NCBI RefSeq assembly: GCF_900635775.1
Contig: NZ_LR134167.1
Coordinates: 1-64,000, forward strand
Direction: 5' to 3'
DNA: 64,000 nucleotides
Source of the DNA: Avibacterium volantium
GTDB taxonomy: Bacteria; Pseudomonadota; Gammaproteobacteria; Enterobacterales; Pasteurellaceae
A program made the translations under genes and the position numbers. Below are positions 49,926 to 60,272 of this stretch, in pieces; the stretch's first letter is position 1; every line of letters begins with the position of its first letter. The notes beneath the pieces are model-generated. The model was not told the DNA's origin. It did no database searches and saw only the letters and a list, made by a program, of their open reading frames with translations.

Positions 49926-50387
49926 TTATTCGATAACGATTAACGGCTCATCAAACTCAACCGGTTCGCCGTCATTAATTAAGATCGCTTTTACCACACC
50001 TGCTTTGTCAGCTTCAATGCGGTTCATCATTTTCATTGCTTCAACAATACAAAGGGCATCGCCCACTTTCACCGTTTGTCCCACTTCAACAAATGGTTTT
50101 GCATCTTGGCTTGGGCTGCGGTAGAACGTTCCCACCATTGGTGAACGCACTTGATGACCTGATACTTCCGTAACCGCTGGCACTTCCGTTACTGGAGTAG
50201 GCTGTGTCACTGCTGGGGTTGCAGGCTGTGCAACAGGGGCGACACTTGGTACGGTATATTGCACCGCAGTGGCTGAAGGTGAACCACGATTAATGCGAAC
50301 AGATTCCTCGCCTTCAGAAATTTCAAGCTCCATAATGCCTGATTCTTCAACTAATTCGATGAGTTTTTTAATTTTACGAATATCCAT
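49926..50387 (-). CDS. accB: Biotin carboxyl carrier protein
   Basis: AccB carries the swinging biotin of acetyl-CoA carboxylase. The 153 residues have an N-terminal dimer domain, a Pro/Ala/Val/Thr-rich linker (about 45-75) and a C-terminal biotinyl domain with the attachment lysine in EAMKMMN. It is followed by accC. An inverted pair of uptake signals lies between it and aroQ. Confidence 0.99.
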   Translation of the reverse strand: MDIRKIKKLIELVEESGIMELEISEGEESVRINRGSPSATAVQYTVPSVAPVAQPATPAVTQPTPVTEVPAVTEVSGHQVRSPMVGTFYRSPSQDAKPFVEVGQTVKVGDALCIVEAMKMMNRIEADKAGVVKAILINDGEPVEFDEPLIVIE

Positions 50388-50415
50388 AGTTTTTTCCTAA
50401 AATGTGAATATTTTT

Positions 50416-50462
50416 CACCGCACTTTATGGACAACACAAAATGAGTAACACAAAGTGCGGTG
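50416..50462. repeat. Inverted uptake-signal pair between accB and aroQ
   Basis: CACCGCACTT (50416-50425) and AAGTGCGGTG (50453-50462) form a 10-bp stem with a 27-base loop. It lies past the aroQ stop on the minus strand and about 30 bases upstream of accB; it could end aroQ transcription or attenuate accB. Confidence 0.6.
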
Positions 50463-50553
50463 GTTTTTAAACTTAAATTTCCGTGGCAAAGATTACCTGA
50501 AAACGATCCTTTTTGCGACAAAATTCTGTCAATTTCGCGAAATTTTCGGCAAA

Positions 50554-51006
50554 TTATGCCTTATTTGCTAAATATTGTCGCGCATAATGGAAAGCAAATT
50601 CATAGCCTTGCGCACCTAATCCGCAAATCACGCCTTCTGCCACATCACTAAAATAAGAATGATGACGGAACGGCTCACGTTTATGCACATTAGACAAATG
50701 CACTTCCACAAAAGGAATAGCGACAGCCAGCAAAGCATCACGCAGCGCAACACTGGTGTGCGTATAAGCCGCGGGATTAATAATAATAAAATCCACCTGT
50801 TGGAAACTTTGATGAATTTTATCGATCAATTTTTCTTCGCTGTTCGCTTGAAAGCAGGTTAATTCAATTTGATGTGCGGCTGCAAGATCCTGCATTCGTT
50901 GCTCAATGGCGGGCAAAGAAAGACTGCCATAATGCTTTGGCTCACGTTTGCCTAGCATATTCAAATTCGGGCCATTAAGTAACAAAATTCGTGCAGATGC
51001 TGACAT
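50554..51006 (-). CDS. aroQ: 3-dehydroquinate dehydratase, type II
   Basis: AroQ catalyses the third step of the shikimate pathway. The 150-residue dodecameric enzyme has [13 protein letters not shown] with the catalytic Tyr region (KHYGS), [16 protein letters not shown] and the His motif [17 protein letters not shown]. It lies upstream of accB as in Haemophilus. Confidence 0.98.
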   Translation of the reverse strand: MSASARILLLNGPNLNMLGKREPKHYGSLSLPAIEQRMQDLAAAHQIELTCFQANSEEKLIDKIHQSFQQVDFIIINPAAYTHTSVALRDALLAVAIPFVEVHLSNVHKREPFRHHSYFSDVAEGVICGLGAQGYEFAFHYARQYLANKA

Positions 51007-51095
51007 AATTAATTCTTTTCCCTTTAACTTGTTGCATTATAATGATTTTTATAAAAATTGCCGTTGCCTTGTGGCTGGTCGAACCAATGCAAATT

Positions 51096-52088
51096 TTAAT
51101 CCATATTCACTTTGACGATATTTTCGCTGTTCAGTTCCAATAATGGTAACGTTGAACCTTGCCACGGGCGAATAAGCTGATATTGCATAAGATCTAGCGT
51201 ATCCAAGCCCGGCGTGGTATCTGGTGTGTAACGCTGCGCAATGCGAGCCAGTTGCGTTAACCCAAAACTGCTTTCTAAAGATGAGCTGATCACCGCCATA
51301 ATGCCTTGTTGATGGGCCTGTTCAATCAGTTCAACACAACGCGCAAGGCTGCCCACTAGAGTCGGTTTAATAATAATTGCGGCTAAGTGCGGTTCTTTTT
51401 TCACCTGAAAATTTGGCTCGCGCACGCTTTCGTCCCACGCGATAGCAATGCCTGTTTCAGCGGCGAACTGACGGCTTTCTTCAGGGGTTTTGCAAGGCTC
51501 TTCCAAAAATTGAATACGCCCACGATGTTCAGGCTTAATATATTTGGCAAACAGCTGCGCTTTCGCAGGCGTCCAAGCTCGGTTCGCATCTAAACGAAGT
51601 TTCAAATCGGGAATGGCTTCTAAAAACATATCGGCGATTAAGCCATCGCGATTGGCTTCGTATAAGCCCACCTTGATTTTTGCGATTTTCTCGCCCTCAA
51701 TTTGATTGAGTTCAGCGTACAACTCATCAGGATCGCCATAACAGAGCGGGGCGGTGCGATAATTGCCCTCAGCAGGTAATTCCCCTTTCATTTCTGCCAA
51801 GGCACAACTCAGCCCAAAGGCGACCGAGGGATAAAGCCCCTCAAGGGATAATTTTTGATTTTGACTGCGAGCCACGTCCCAATCTTTTAGCCACTGCTTG
51901 GCTTGGGCTTCTGCCTGTTCAAGAGTTTCTTGGCTAAATTCAGGCAGTGGAGCAATTTCCCCCCAACCTTCGTGTTCGCCACAGCGAATTTGCACCAACA
52001 ACCCCTCGCGCAATTTCAAAAAGCGGTTGCGCAGCACCACTTGCGAATCCATTGGGATTTGATAACGATAAAGTTGATAAGAACGCAT
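51096..52088 (-). CDS. menC: o-Succinylbenzoate synthase MenC
   Basis: MenC dehydrates SHCHC to o-succinylbenzoate in menaquinone synthesis. The 330-residue enolase-superfamily member has the catalytic KIKVGLY lysine. The three metal-ligand regions [15 protein letters not shown] and AWDESVREP, and the second lysine in IIKPTLVGS, are present. In the Haemophilus arrangement menB would lie next door. Here three other genes intervene. Confidence 0.96.
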   Translation of the reverse strand: MRSYQLYRYQIPMDSQVVLRNRFLKLREGLLVQIRCGEHEGWGEIAPLPEFSQETLEQAEAQAKQWLKDWDVARSQNQKLSLEGLYPSVAFGLSCALAEMKGELPAEGNYRTAPLCYGDPDELYAELNQIEGEKIAKIKVGLYEANRDGLIADMFLEAIPDLKLRLDANRAWTPAKAQLFAKYIKPEHRGRIQFLEEPCKTPEESRQFAAETGIAIAWDESVREPNFQVKKEPHLAAIIIKPTLVGSLARCVELIEQAHQQGIMAVISSSLESSFGLTQLARIAQRYTPDTTPGLDTLDLMQYQLIRPWQGSTLPLLELNSENIVKVNMD

Positions 52089-52100
52089 ATTTTCTCCTTT

Positions 52101-52556
52101 TTATTCCTTAACTTTGTGCGCTGACTTCGCAATCCAAAAACAAATTAAACAAATGATCCCTAGCATTACAGACAAGAATGTCCCCGTAAGCAAGGTCGCA
52201 AGCAAACTGTGTAAAAAGAGCGATATATTTCTGCCAAATAAAACTTCCAATAAACTCAATGCAAAAAAGCCACAGAAGAACTCGATAGAAAAATGCAACA
52301 AAATCGAAATTTGAAAACATCCCCGAATAATGCCACTTTGTCGCAACGCATTACGCCATAAATGTTTATGCATTGCCCACAATTTGTAATCAATAAAGCT
52401 ATAAAAGGCAATGAAGAAGCCAATGCCCACGATCATTCCTAATATAGAAAGAACATTACTGGACACCATTAGTCCAAAGGCAAAACATAACGCCGCATTA
52501 AATAACACCACCGCCGTCCAAAATAGAATGATTTTTTTGAGAGAGATTTCTTGCAT
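52101..52556 (-). CDS. Four-span membrane protein coupled to mntA
   Basis: A 151-residue protein with about four hydrophobic segments (near 8-30, 35-58, 82-105 and 115-145) and a short basic tail, KSAHKVKE. I do not recognise a family. The ATG overlaps the stop of the nucleotidyltransferase gene by one base (TAATG), and menC follows after 12 bases. So it is cotranslated with the toxin-antitoxin pair and cotranscribed with menC. It could be a third component of the module or a passenger of the men operon. Confidence 0.7.
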   Translation of the reverse strand: MQEISLKKIILFWTAVVLFNAALCFAFGLMVSSNVLSILGMIVGIGFFIAFYSFIDYKLWAMHKHLWRNALRQSGIIRGCFQISILLHFSIEFFCGFFALSLLEVLFGRNISLFLHSLLATLLTGTFLSVMLGIICLICFWIAKSAHKVKE

Positions 52557-52876
52557 TATTTTTTCACCTGTTTTTGATAAAGCACTTGTCCTACTTGTTG
52601 GATATGTTTGAGCAAGTCTGAGTGGGTAAGTTGTGAATAAATGGACAAATCGACCAAATAAGGAATATCTGAATCTTGTAATTCACCAAATAAACGATTC
52701 AAGGTTTCTGGGCTAATTTGTTCGCCCACCAAGGTTAAATCAATATCAGAACCTGCGCGATGCGTGCCTTTTGCTCTTGAGCCATAAATAATCACTTGCT
52801 CAATCTCAGGATAAGCTTGAAATAATGCCGTCAAACGGGAAAGTGTTCGTTCGGTTAAGCCAAATTTTCCTGACAT
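52556..52876 (-). CDS. mntA: MntA-type nucleotidyltransferase antitoxin
   Basis: A 106-residue minimal nucleotidyltransferase. The catalytic motif GSRAKGTHRAGSDID fits GS-x10-DxD exactly (Gly32, Ser33, Asp44, Asp46). In the characterised Shewanella pair, MntA transfers AMP units to a tyrosine of HepT and so silences it. The gene overlaps the end of hepT by 22 bases. It resembles Haemophilus HI0073, whose structure is known. Confidence 0.9.
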   Translation of the reverse strand: MSGKFGLTERTLSRLTALFQAYPEIEQVIIYGSRAKGTHRAGSDIDLTLVGEQISPETLNRLFGELQDSDIPYLVDLSIYSQLTHSDLLKHIQQVGQVLYQKQVKK

Positions 52877-53268
52877 AACGCCACCATTTTTTGTTCGAAT
52901 TGACCGAAGAGCGGATAATAAATGCGGTAAATTTTTTCAATAATTTGATTAACCGTGCTTTCGTTATAGCTATGCACCGATAAAATGCGATCGTCAACCA
53001 TATCCAACCACGCTTGCCCATCATCAATTAACCCGATATTAAAGGCTTTACGAATGGCATCGCGACTGCCTTGAATATCACTTACGCCTTGGTAATTGAG
53101 ATAATCTTTCATCACACGCCAAGCTAACTCGTAATTATATTCAAAGCACTGCACCAAACCTTGCTGTTCAAACTTGTTTAGCTTAGGTTGTTGGACAAAT
53201 TCTGTAAGCTGAGTAAAGGCGCGTTGATAATTCTGTAACCGTTGTTGCCAGCGAATTTCCTGTTTCAT
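52855..53268 (-). CDS. hepT: HepT-type HEPN toxin
   Basis: A 137-residue all-helical HEPN protein of the HI0074/HepT family. The RNase motif R-x4-H-x-Y is intact as RILSVHSY (Arg94, His99, Tyr101). The tyrosine is the residue AMPylated by the partner in the Shewanella system. The N-terminal helices resemble HI0074 (CFEYNYELAWRVMKDYL). AAGGAAATTAA precedes the start. It lies downstream of menB, after a likely uptake-signal terminator, so it may have its own promoter in the 80-base gap. Confidence 0.9.
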   Translation of the reverse strand: MKQEIRWQQRLQNYQRAFTQLTEFVQQPKLNKFEQQGLVQCFEYNYELAWRVMKDYLNYQGVSDIQGSRDAIRKAFNIGLIDDGQAWLDMVDDRILSVHSYNESTVNQIIEKIYRIYYPLFGQFEQKMVALCQENLA

Positions 53269-53307
53269 TTAATTTCCTTGCCTACTACGGCTAATTAAAG
53301 AAAAGCA

Positions 53308-53344
53308 AAGTGCGGTAAAAATTTTGAGATTTTTCACCGCACTT
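53308..53344. terminator. Inverted uptake-signal pair between menB and hepT
   Basis: AAGTGCGGT (53308-53316) and ACCGCACTT (53336-53344) form a 9-bp stem, 6 bases past the menB stop. This would terminate or attenuate menB transcription ahead of the toxin-antitoxin pair. Confidence 0.65.
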
Positions 53345-53349
53345 GATGA

Positions 53350-54207
53350 TTATGGATTGCGTTTAAATTTACTGAAATCTGGCGCACGCTTTTCATTGAA
53401 GGCATTGCGCCCTTCTTGCCCTTCTTCTGTCATATAGAACAGCATTGTGGCGTTACCTGCTAGCTCTTGTAAGCCTGCTTGTCCATCACAATCTGCATTT
53501 AATGCCGCTTTTAAGCAACGCAACGCAATCGGACTGTTACGCAACATTTCACGACACCAACGCACGGTTTCTTTTTCTAACTCTGCATAAGGCACAACCG
53601 TGTTCACTAAGCCCATATCCAAGGCTTCTTGCGCATTATATTGACGGCATAAGAACCAAATTTCACGCGCTTTTTTCTGCCCTACAATGCGCGCCATATA
53701 GCTTGCGCCCCAGCCACCATCGAACGATCCCACTTTAGGGCCTGTTTGACCGAAAATGGCATTTTCCGCTGCAATGGTCAGATCGCAAAGCATATGTAAA
53801 ACGTGACCACCACCGATAGCATAGCCTGCCACCATTGCCACCACAGGTTTCGGGCAGCTACGAATATCACGCTGAAAATCCAATACGTTTAGGTGATGTA
53901 CGCCCGCGTCATCTTTATAACCGCCGTAATCGCCACGCACTTTTTGATCGCCACCTGAGCAGAACGCTTTTTCCCCTTGCCCGGTTAGCACGATCACCCC
54001 CACATTTTCATCAAAACGTGCATCTGAAAACGCGTGGATCATTTCTTTCACCGTCTGCGGACGGAAAGCGTTACGCACTTCTGGACGGTTAATGGTGATT
54101 TTGGCAATGCCATCGGTGGATTTGTGATAAAGAATATCCGTATAGCCTTCGCTATGATCAACCCACTCAACAGGGGCATAAAGCACATCATCTTTTGGAT
54201 TTTGCAT
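53350..54207 (-). CDS. menB: 1,4-Dihydroxy-2-naphthoyl-CoA synthase MenB
   Basis: A crotonase-fold enzyme that closes the naphthoquinone ring in menaquinone synthesis. The 285 residues (as in E. coli) contain [33 protein letters not shown] and [17 protein letters not shown], all MenB signatures. The carbonate/bicarbonate-binding glycine of type I enzymes is in GQTGPKVG. The 148 bases upstream to clpB hold a terminator and an uptake signal. Confidence 0.98.
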   Translation of the reverse strand: MQNPKDDVLYAPVEWVDHSEGYTDILYHKSTDGIAKITINRPEVRNAFRPQTVKEMIHAFSDARFDENVGVIVLTGQGEKAFCSGGDQKVRGDYGGYKDDAGVHHLNVLDFQRDIRSCPKPVVAMVAGYAIGGGHVLHMLCDLTIAAENAIFGQTGPKVGSFDGGWGASYMARIVGQKKAREIWFLCRQYNAQEALDMGLVNTVVPYAELEKETVRWCREMLRNSPIALRCLKAALNADCDGQAGLQELAGNATMLFYMTEEGQEGRNAFNEKRAPDFSKFKRNP

Positions 54208-54285
54208 AATTAATTCCTTCGCTAAATAAATGTAGCTGGCATTATAGCTTAATCTGAGAATGACTAAAAGCGCCGTCCTTTGACA

Positions 54286-54312
54286 AACAAAAAGCCCCGC
54301 TTTCGCGAGGCT
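54286..54312 (-). terminator. Terminator after clpB
   Basis: On the minus strand AAGCCTCGC, a GAAA tetraloop and GCGGGGCTT (one internal mismatch) are followed by TTTTGTTT. About 45 bases past the clpB stop. An uptake signal lies between. Confidence 0.87.
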
Positions 54313-54356
54313 TGGGTTACCGCATAAATCAAAGTGCGGTGCTTTTTTGGGAAGAA

Positions 54357-56930
54357 TTACGATTGACTTGCTGTGATTTTACCATCAACGTAATCAAGGG
54401 TAATAGTTTTCCCTGGGATTAATTCCCCTGAGAGAATTTGTTGTGCGAGTGGGTTTTCCACTTCTTGTTGAATCGCACGTTTAAGCGGTCTTGCGCCGTA
54501 AATTGGGTCATAACCAATTTCGCCGATGAAGTCTAATGCCGCATCTGTGAAGGCTAAGTGATAGCCGTGTGATTCCATACGTTTTTCTAAACGTTTTAAT
54601 TGGATTTTCGCGATGGTGCGAATGTTTTCTTTATCCAATGGGTGGAATACCACTGTTTCATCAATACGGTTAATAAACTCAGGGCGGAAGTGTTGGCTAA
54701 CCACCGACATTACCACTTCTTTCATTCCTTCATAGCCAAGATCACGGTTGCCTTGGATTAAGTCTGAACCTAAGTTTGAGGTCATAATCACCACGGTATT
54801 GCGGAAATCTACGGTGCGACCTTGACCATCAGTTAAACGTCCGTCATCAAGCACTTGTAATAAGATGTTGAACACATCTGGGTGCGCTTTTTCTACTTCG
54901 TCCAATAACACCACAGAATATGGACGGCGGCGAACGGCTTCGGTTAAGTAACCACCTTCTTCATAGCCCACATATCCCGGTGGTGCGCCCACTAAGCGAG
55001 ATACGCTGTGTTTTTCCATAAACTCGGACATATCAATGCGTACCATTGCGTTTTCATCATCAAACAAGAAGTTGGCAAGAGTTTTACACAATTCTGTTTT
55101 ACCTACCCCTGTTGGCCCTAAGAATAAGAATGAACCAATCGGACGGTTTGGATCAGACAATCCTGCACGGCTACGGCGAATGGCGTTCGCTACTGCTTCC
55201 ACCGCTTCATTTTGTCCAACCACGCGTTTGTGTAATTCTTTTTCCATACGCAATAATTTTTCTTTTTCCCCTTCCATCATACGAGAAACTGGGATACCAG
55301 TGGCACGTGAAAGCACTTCTGCAATTTCTTCATCGGTTACACGATAGCGTAACAAGTGCATTTCTTTGCCCTCTGCACTTTCTGCTTGAGCAAGTTGTTT
55401 TTCAAGCTCTGGAATGCGTCCGTATTGCAATTCAGACATTTTGTTTAAATCGCCCACGCGGCGCGCTTGTTCCATTTGGGTTCGTGCATTTTCTAATTCT
55501 GCTTTAATATGCTGTGTGCCAGAAAGCGCTGCTTTTTCGCTTTTCCACACTTCTTCTAATTCCGCATATTCACGCTCTTTTTCAGCTAATTCTTTTTCAA
55601 GCATTTCTAAGCGTTTGCGGCTCGCGTTATCGTCTTCTTTTTGTAACGCTTGTTGTTCCAATTTTAATTGGATAATACGGCGATCAAGTCTATCTAACGG
55701 CTCTGGTTTTGAGTCAATTTCCATACGGATACTCGATGCCGCTTCGTCAATTAAATCAATGGCTTTGTCTGGTAATTGACGATCTGAAATATAACGATGC
55801 GAAAGTGTCGCCGCCGCAACGATTGCCGGGTCTGTAATTTGAACGTGATGGTGAATTTCATAACGTTCTTTCAAACCACGCAAGATAGCAATGGTGTCTT
55901 CAACACTTGGTTCGTCCACAAAAACTTTTTGGAAACGGCGTTCAAGTGCGGCATCTTTTTCAATATATTGACGGTATTCATCAAGGGTTGTCGCCCCCAC
56001 ACAGTGCAATTCACCACGTGCAAGGGAAGGTTTTAATAAGTTACCTGCGTCCATTGCACCGTCAGTTTTACCAGCACCAACCATTGTATGAATTTCATCA
56101 ATGAATAAAATCACACGGCCTTCTTCTTTAGCGATTTCATTAAGCACGGCTTTTAAGCGCTCTTCAAACTCACCACGATATTTTGCCCCCGCAATTAATG
56201 CGCCCATATCAAGGGAAAGTACACGTTTATTTTTTAATCCCTCTGGCACTTCACCATTTACAATACGTTGTGCAAGGCCTTCAACAATCGCGGTTTTACC
56301 AACACCAGGTTCACCAATTAATACAGGGTTATTTTTCGTACGGCGTTGTAACACTTGGATTGTACGGCGAATTTCTTCATCACGTCCAATCACTGGATCT
56401 AATTTGCCACTTTCCGCACGCGCGGTTAAATCAATAGTATATTTTTCTAATGCCTGACGGCTTTCTTCTGCGTTTTGGTCGTTCACTGACTGACCTCCTC
56501 TAATTTGTTCAATCGCTTGTTGTAAATTCTCTTTTTTTGCACCGCACTTGCGTAATATTTCGCTTAAGCTGCCTTTTTCTTCTAACGCGGCTAATAAAAA
56601 GAGTTCTGATGAAATATATTTATCTTGCTTTTGCTGTGCGAGCTTGTCGCATAAATTTAATAAATTCACCAAGTTGCGTGAAATCTGCACATCACCACCG
56701 TTACCAGAAACCTGCGGTAAGCGGTTGAGTTCAGCATTAAGCTCGTTACGTAACATCGCAACATTCACGCCACTTGCAGTTAAAATCGGTGCAACGGAAC
56801 TGCCCTCTTGATTTAACAAGGCCGCCATTAAATGCACGGGTTCGATAAACTGGTTATCTTTGCCTAAAGCTAAAGACTGCGCTTCGCTTAAAGCTTGTTG
56901 AAATCTTGTGGTAAATTTTTCTATATTCAT
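54357..56930 (-). CDS. clpB: Disaggregase chaperone ClpB
   Basis: A hexameric AAA+ disaggregase that works with DnaK. The 857 residues equal the E. coli length. It has a Clp N-domain (1-145), then the first AAA+ module with GEPGVGKTA and [14 protein letters not shown] long coiled-coil middle domain (about 410-520) follows, then the second module with GPTGVGKTE and [16 protein letters not shown] strong sigma-32-type promoter lies upstream. Confidence 0.99.
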   Translation of the reverse strand: MNIEKFTTRFQQALSEAQSLALGKDNQFIEPVHLMAALLNQEGSSVAPILTASGVNVAMLRNELNAELNRLPQVSGNGGDVQISRNLVNLLNLCDKLAQQKQDKYISSELFLLAALEEKGSLSEILRKCGAKKENLQQAIEQIRGGQSVNDQNAEESRQALEKYTIDLTARAESGKLDPVIGRDEEIRRTIQVLQRRTKNNPVLIGEPGVGKTAIVEGLAQRIVNGEVPEGLKNKRVLSLDMGALIAGAKYRGEFEERLKAVLNEIAKEEGRVILFIDEIHTMVGAGKTDGAMDAGNLLKPSLARGELHCVGATTLDEYRQYIEKDAALERRFQKVFVDEPSVEDTIAILRGLKERYEIHHHVQITDPAIVAAATLSHRYISDRQLPDKAIDLIDEAASSIRMEIDSKPEPLDRLDRRIIQLKLEQQALQKEDDNASRKRLEMLEKELAEKEREYAELEEVWKSEKAALSGTQHIKAELENARTQMEQARRVGDLNKMSELQYGRIPELEKQLAQAESAEGKEMHLLRYRVTDEEIAEVLSRATGIPVSRMMEGEKEKLLRMEKELHKRVVGQNEAVEAVANAIRRSRAGLSDPNRPIGSFLFLGPTGVGKTELCKTLANFLFDDENAMVRIDMSEFMEKHSVSRLVGAPPGYVGYEEGGYLTEAVRRRPYSVVLLDEVEKAHPDVFNILLQVLDDGRLTDGQGRTVDFRNTVVIMTSNLGSDLIQGNRDLGYEGMKEVVMSVVSQHFRPEFINRIDETVVFHPLDKENIRTIAKIQLKRLEKRMESHGYHLAFTDAALDFIGEIGYDPIYGARPLKRAIQQEVENPLAQQILSGELIPGKTITLDYVDGKITASQS

Positions 56931-56996
56931 AATCTATTCTTCCTCAATATTAAATTCTGTTGCCTAGCCTGTATGGCTCGGCTTGCTTGTTCAAGT

Positions 56997-57024
56997 AAGT
57001 GAGGACTAATTTGGTAATTTCAAG
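56997..57024 (-). promoter_or_regulatory. Heat-shock (sigma-32) promoter of clpB
   Basis: On the minus strand CTTGAAA (57024-57018), 13 bases, then CCTCACTT (57004-56997). This fits the sigma-32 pattern CTTGAAA-N11-16-CCCCATNT well. It would start transcription about 60 bases before the clpB ATG. A second, weaker CTTGAA lies just downstream. Confidence 0.75.
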
Positions 57025-57158
57025 AGCAAAATGAAAAAATTTAAAAAAAAATCTATTAATCATTTTAGAACGATAGGTTGCACTAATGGAGAGTTTACTC
57101 AATCTCACTTCACCTTTATAATTGCGCCTAATTAACGATTTTCAATAAGGACGGAAAA

Positions 57159-57983
57159 ATGCAATTTTCCAAAATGCACGGATTAGGCAATGATTTTGTG
57201 GTGGTCGATGCCGTTACGCAAAACGCTTACTTCCCCACTGAAACCATCAAAAAACTGGCGGATCGCCACACAGGAATTGGCTTTGATCAGCTTTTAGTGG
57301 TTGAGCCACCTTATGATCCCGATTTGGATTTTCACTATCGCATTTTCAATGCTGACGGCAGTGAAGTGGCACAATGCGGCAATGGCGCGCGCTGTTTCGC
57401 CCGCTTTGTTACAATGAAAGGCCTGACGGATAAAAAAGACATCGCCGTTAGCACCGCCAAAGGTAAAATGATCCTAACAGTGCAAGATGACGGAATGATC
57501 CGCGTGAATATGGGCGAACCTATTTGGGAACCAGCGAAAATCCCATTTATCGCCAACAAATTCGAGAAAAACTACATTTTACGCACCGACATTCAAACCG
57601 TATTATGTGGCGCGGTTTCTATGGGCAACCCACATTGTGTGGTGCAAGTGGAAGACATTACTACCGCCAATGTAGAACAATTAGGCCCACTATTAGAAAG
57701 CCACGAACGTTTTCCTGAACGCGTAAACGCAGGCTTTATGCAAGTCATTAATCGTAACCACATAAAATTACGCGTTTATGAACGCGGTGCTGGCGAAACC
57801 CAAGCCTGTGGCAGTGGCGCTTGTGCCGCCGCCGCAGTGGGCATTATGCAAGGCCTTTTGGATAACAAAGTGCAAGTGGATCTCCCAGGCGGCAGTCTTA
57901 TTATTGAATGGCAAGGCGAAGGTCACCCACTTTATATGACAGGCGATGCCACGCATATTTATGATGGGGTGATTAGGTTGTAA
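57159..57983 (+). CDS. dapF: Diaminopimelate epimerase
   Basis: DapF interconverts LL- and meso-diaminopimelate for lysine and peptidoglycan. The 274 residues (the same as E. coli and Haemophilus) carry the two catalytic cysteines: Cys73 in [10 protein letters not shown] and Cys217 in [13 protein letters not shown]. xerC follows after 59 bases that contain an uptake signal. Confidence 0.99.
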   Translation: MQFSKMHGLGNDFVVVDAVTQNAYFPTETIKKLADRHTGIGFDQLLVVEPPYDPDLDFHYRIFNADGSEVAQCGNGARCFARFVTMKGLTDKKDIAVSTAKGKMILTVQDDGMIRVNMGEPIWEPAKIPFIANKFEKNYILRTDIQTVLCGAVSMGNPHCVVQVEDITTANVEQLGPLLESHERFPERVNAGFMQVINRNHIKLRVYERGAGETQACGSGACAAAAVGIMQGLLDNKVQVDLPGGSLIIEWQGEGHPLYMTGDATHIYDGVIRL

Positions 57984-58042
57984 TTATCCATTATTTTGCA
58001 CCGCACTTTGGTTTTCACGCTGTTTTTAATAGAGAAATTGAA

Positions 58043-58933
58043 ATGTACCAACAACTCAACAATTATTGGAATTATCTGCGCATTGAACGACAGGTAAGTC
58101 CGCATACATTGAGTAATTACCTGCGCCAGCTTGAAGCGGTGGTGGCGTTGTTGCAGGAAAATGAGATTTCCCAGTGGCAGCAGGTAACCCCCAGCGTGGT
58201 GCGCTTTGTGTTAGCGCAAAGTAAAAAAGCGGGCTTGCACGAAAAAAGTTTAGCTTTACGCTTATCGGCATTACGCCAGTTTTTGAGCTTTCTTGTTCAG
58301 CAAGGAGAGCTTTCGGTTAATCCTGCGGTTGGCGTATCTGCACCGAAGCAAGGCAAGCATTTACCTAAAAATTTGGATAACGAACAGGTTCAACAATTAT
58401 TAGCCAACGACAGCAAAGAGCCAATCGATTTGCGGGATAAAGCGATGCTAGAGCTAATGTATAGTTCAGGTTTGCGTCTGTCTGAATTGCAAGGACTGAA
58501 CTTAAACAGCATTAATCTGCGAGTGCGTGAAGTGCGTGTAATTGGGAAAGGTAACAAAGAACGAATTTTGCCTTTTGGACGTTATGCTTCGCACGCGCTT
58601 CAACAATGGCTAAAAGTGCGGTTGTTGTTTAATCCAAAAGATGATGCCTTGTTCGTTAGCCAGCTTGGTAACCGAATGAGCCACCGTTCAATCCAAAAAC
58701 GTATGGAAGTGTGGGGAATTAAACAGGGGCTATCTAGCCATTTGAATCCTCATAAACTGCGCCATTCTTTCGCCACGCATATGCTTGAAAGCAGCTCTGA
58801 TTTACGTGTCGTGCAAGAATTACTTGGGCATAGCAATCTTTCTACCACACAAATTTACACCCACCTTGATTTCCAACATTTAGCGCAGGTTTACGATTCC
58901 GCACACCCGAGAGCGAAACGAAAAAAATCGTGA
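58043..58933 (+). CDS. xerC: Tyrosine recombinase XerC
   Basis: With XerD, XerC resolves chromosome dimers at dif. The 296 residues have the SAM-like N-terminal domain (about 1-90) and the catalytic domain, with Arg in [13 protein letters not shown], His/Arg in [28 protein letters not shown] with the nucleophilic Tyr, and the [10 protein letters not shown] tail. dapF-xerC adjacency is common in gammaproteobacteria, so this is XerC rather than a phage integrase. Confidence 0.96.
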   Translation: MYQQLNNYWNYLRIERQVSPHTLSNYLRQLEAVVALLQENEISQWQQVTPSVVRFVLAQSKKAGLHEKSLALRLSALRQFLSFLVQQGELSVNPAVGVSAPKQGKHLPKNLDNEQVQQLLANDSKEPIDLRDKAMLELMYSSGLRLSELQGLNLNSINLRVREVRVIGKGNKERILPFGRYASHALQQWLKVRLLFNPKDDALFVSQLGNRMSHRSIQKRMEVWGIKQGLSSHLNPHKLRHSFATHMLESSSDLRVVQELLGHSNLSTTQIYTHLDFQHLAQVYDSAHPRAKRKKS

Positions 58934-58966
58934 AAATTGCACTGCACTTATTATTTTATTAACTTA

Positions 58967-59542
58967 TCACCCCACCAACACCCCAAACAACGGAATATCC
59001 CAACTTTCTACGGGTAATGCGTCCACTTGTTGGCATTGGTGGGCTAAGCCGATGGGGAGGAAGTTTTTTTGTTGCCAGTTTTGCAAAGTGCGGTCGTAAA
59101 AGCCGCCGCCCATTCCAAGGCGGTTGCCTTGTTTATCAAAGGCGACAAGTGGGGTAAATATGATGTCAAGTTCATTGGTTGGGAGAACATTTCGGACGTC
59201 TAATTTGGGCTCTAAGATGCCAAATTTATTTTTTTGCAATGAGCTGTTTGGATGATAGCGGAGAAAGAGCAAATTATTGGCTGAAAAAGGATGCAGAATA
59301 GGCAGATAAACGGCGATGTTTTTTTTCCATAATTGCTGAATTAGCTGTTTTGTTGAGATTTCGCCATCAAAAGAAAGATACAATCCGATATGCTTAGCTT
59401 GTTTTTTTTCTATGAGATCAAGGGCTTGTTGAGTGATTTTTTGTTCAGCAAGGTTTTGCTCAGCTGGGCTAAGAGATTGGCGTAATTGACGAATTTGTTG
59501 GCGAATAATTTGGCGTTGTTGATTGCGAGTTGTGAGGTTCAT
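58967..59542 (-). CDS. ygfA: 5-Formyltetrahydrofolate cyclo-ligase
   Basis: This enzyme returns 5-formyl-THF to the active folate pool. The 191-residue protein has the ATP-binding ending GMGGGFYDRTL and the FTPLVAFDKQGNRLG segment of the family. It lies directly downstream of 6S RNA on the same strand, the ssrS-ygfA operon known from E. coli. Confidence 0.95.
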   Translation of the reverse strand: MNLTTRNQQRQIIRQQIRQLRQSLSPAEQNLAEQKITQQALDLIEKKQAKHIGLYLSFDGEISTKQLIQQLWKKNIAVYLPILHPFSANNLLFLRYHPNSSLQKNKFGILEPKLDVRNVLPTNELDIIFTPLVAFDKQGNRLGMGGGFYDRTLQNWQQKNFLPIGLAHQCQQVDALPVESWDIPLFGVLVG

Positions 59543-59550
59543 TGTTTTAT

Positions 59551-59747
59551 GGAAGAACCCGAGATGCCGTTGTGAGTGGTCGGTCCTTGAACCCTACGGT
59601 TCAAGGGAATCAGTCGTTATCGTTTTTAGGCTTCTTACATCAGGGCTTGCGCCAAGGTAAGCTTGCACACCAACAATAGGAAACCGATTCATAAGATGTT
59701 AAGTATCGGCTCAGGGACGTAACCCACTAGCGAACATCTCAGGTAAT
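59551..59747 (-). ncRNA. ssrS: 6S RNA
   Basis: A regulatory RNA that mimics an open promoter and binds sigma-70 RNA polymerase. On the minus strand, the 5' part reads ATTACCTGAGATGTTCGC, then CCCTGAGCCGATA, close to E. coli 6S. The 3' part contains CTTGAACC...GGTTCAAGG and ends GGCATCTCGGG, pairing with CCTGAGATG of the 5' end. Position between zapA and ygfA is the conserved locus. Ends are approximate (about 197 nt). Confidence 0.93.
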
Positions 59748-59833
59748 CTTTAAATTTGTGGTAATACTAACGCAATTTAACCGTATTGACTAGCTTAATT
59801 TTTCCAATTCTTAGCTAAGATCATATTATTTCA

Positions 59834-60136
59834 TCAGACATTCGTTTTTTGCGCCAAAATGCCTTCTAAAGAGTTATCTAGCTGTTTGATTTGTGTGCTA
59901 ACTGCTTGTTCAATTTTCTGTGTAACTTGCTGCTGTTGGATAAGCTCATAGCTTAGATTTAACGCCACGATAGAAAGGACTTTTTCTAATTGTAAGATGC
60001 CTGTCCGTTCCTTCATCTCAGATACTCGTTGATCTAATGCGCGAGCAGCTTGGCGTAAGGCATCGTGTTGATCTTCTTGACAATTTAAACGTAAAACCTG
60101 TCCTAATACAGACAATTCAATGCTTTGCGATGACAT
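59834..60136 (-). CDS. zapA: Cell division protein ZapA
   Basis: ZapA cross-links FtsZ filaments at the Z-ring. The 100-residue protein has the N-terminal IELSVLGQVLRLNCQEDQ domain, then ALDQRVSEMKERTGILQLEKVLSIVALNLSYEL and a coiled-coil C-terminus. It starts the zapA-ssrS-ygfA group and is divergent from ygfB. Confidence 0.95.
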   Translation of the reverse strand: MSSQSIELSVLGQVLRLNCQEDQHDALRQAARALDQRVSEMKERTGILQLEKVLSIVALNLSYELIQQQQVTQKIEQAVSTQIKQLDNSLEGILAQKTNV

Positions 60137-60272
60137 ACTTATCCTCAGTGAAAATAAATTTTTTCGCTATTATGCCATAGCAAATATTTTTCGTCATAAA
60201 AATCCGCCTGATTGTGGTTAGCTTAATCCAACAGTGCTAAACTACACCTATCTTTAGCAAAAGGAAAAAATT

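Noticed and set aside
55046..55507. A 153-codon plus-strand frame inside clpB
   Set aside because: Antisense shadow of a well-conserved chaperone; no family resemblance or start signal.
58043..58933. Tyrosine recombinase considered as a phage or island integrase
   Set aside because: Adjacency to dapF, length and sequence fit XerC; no att site, tRNA or phage genes nearby.
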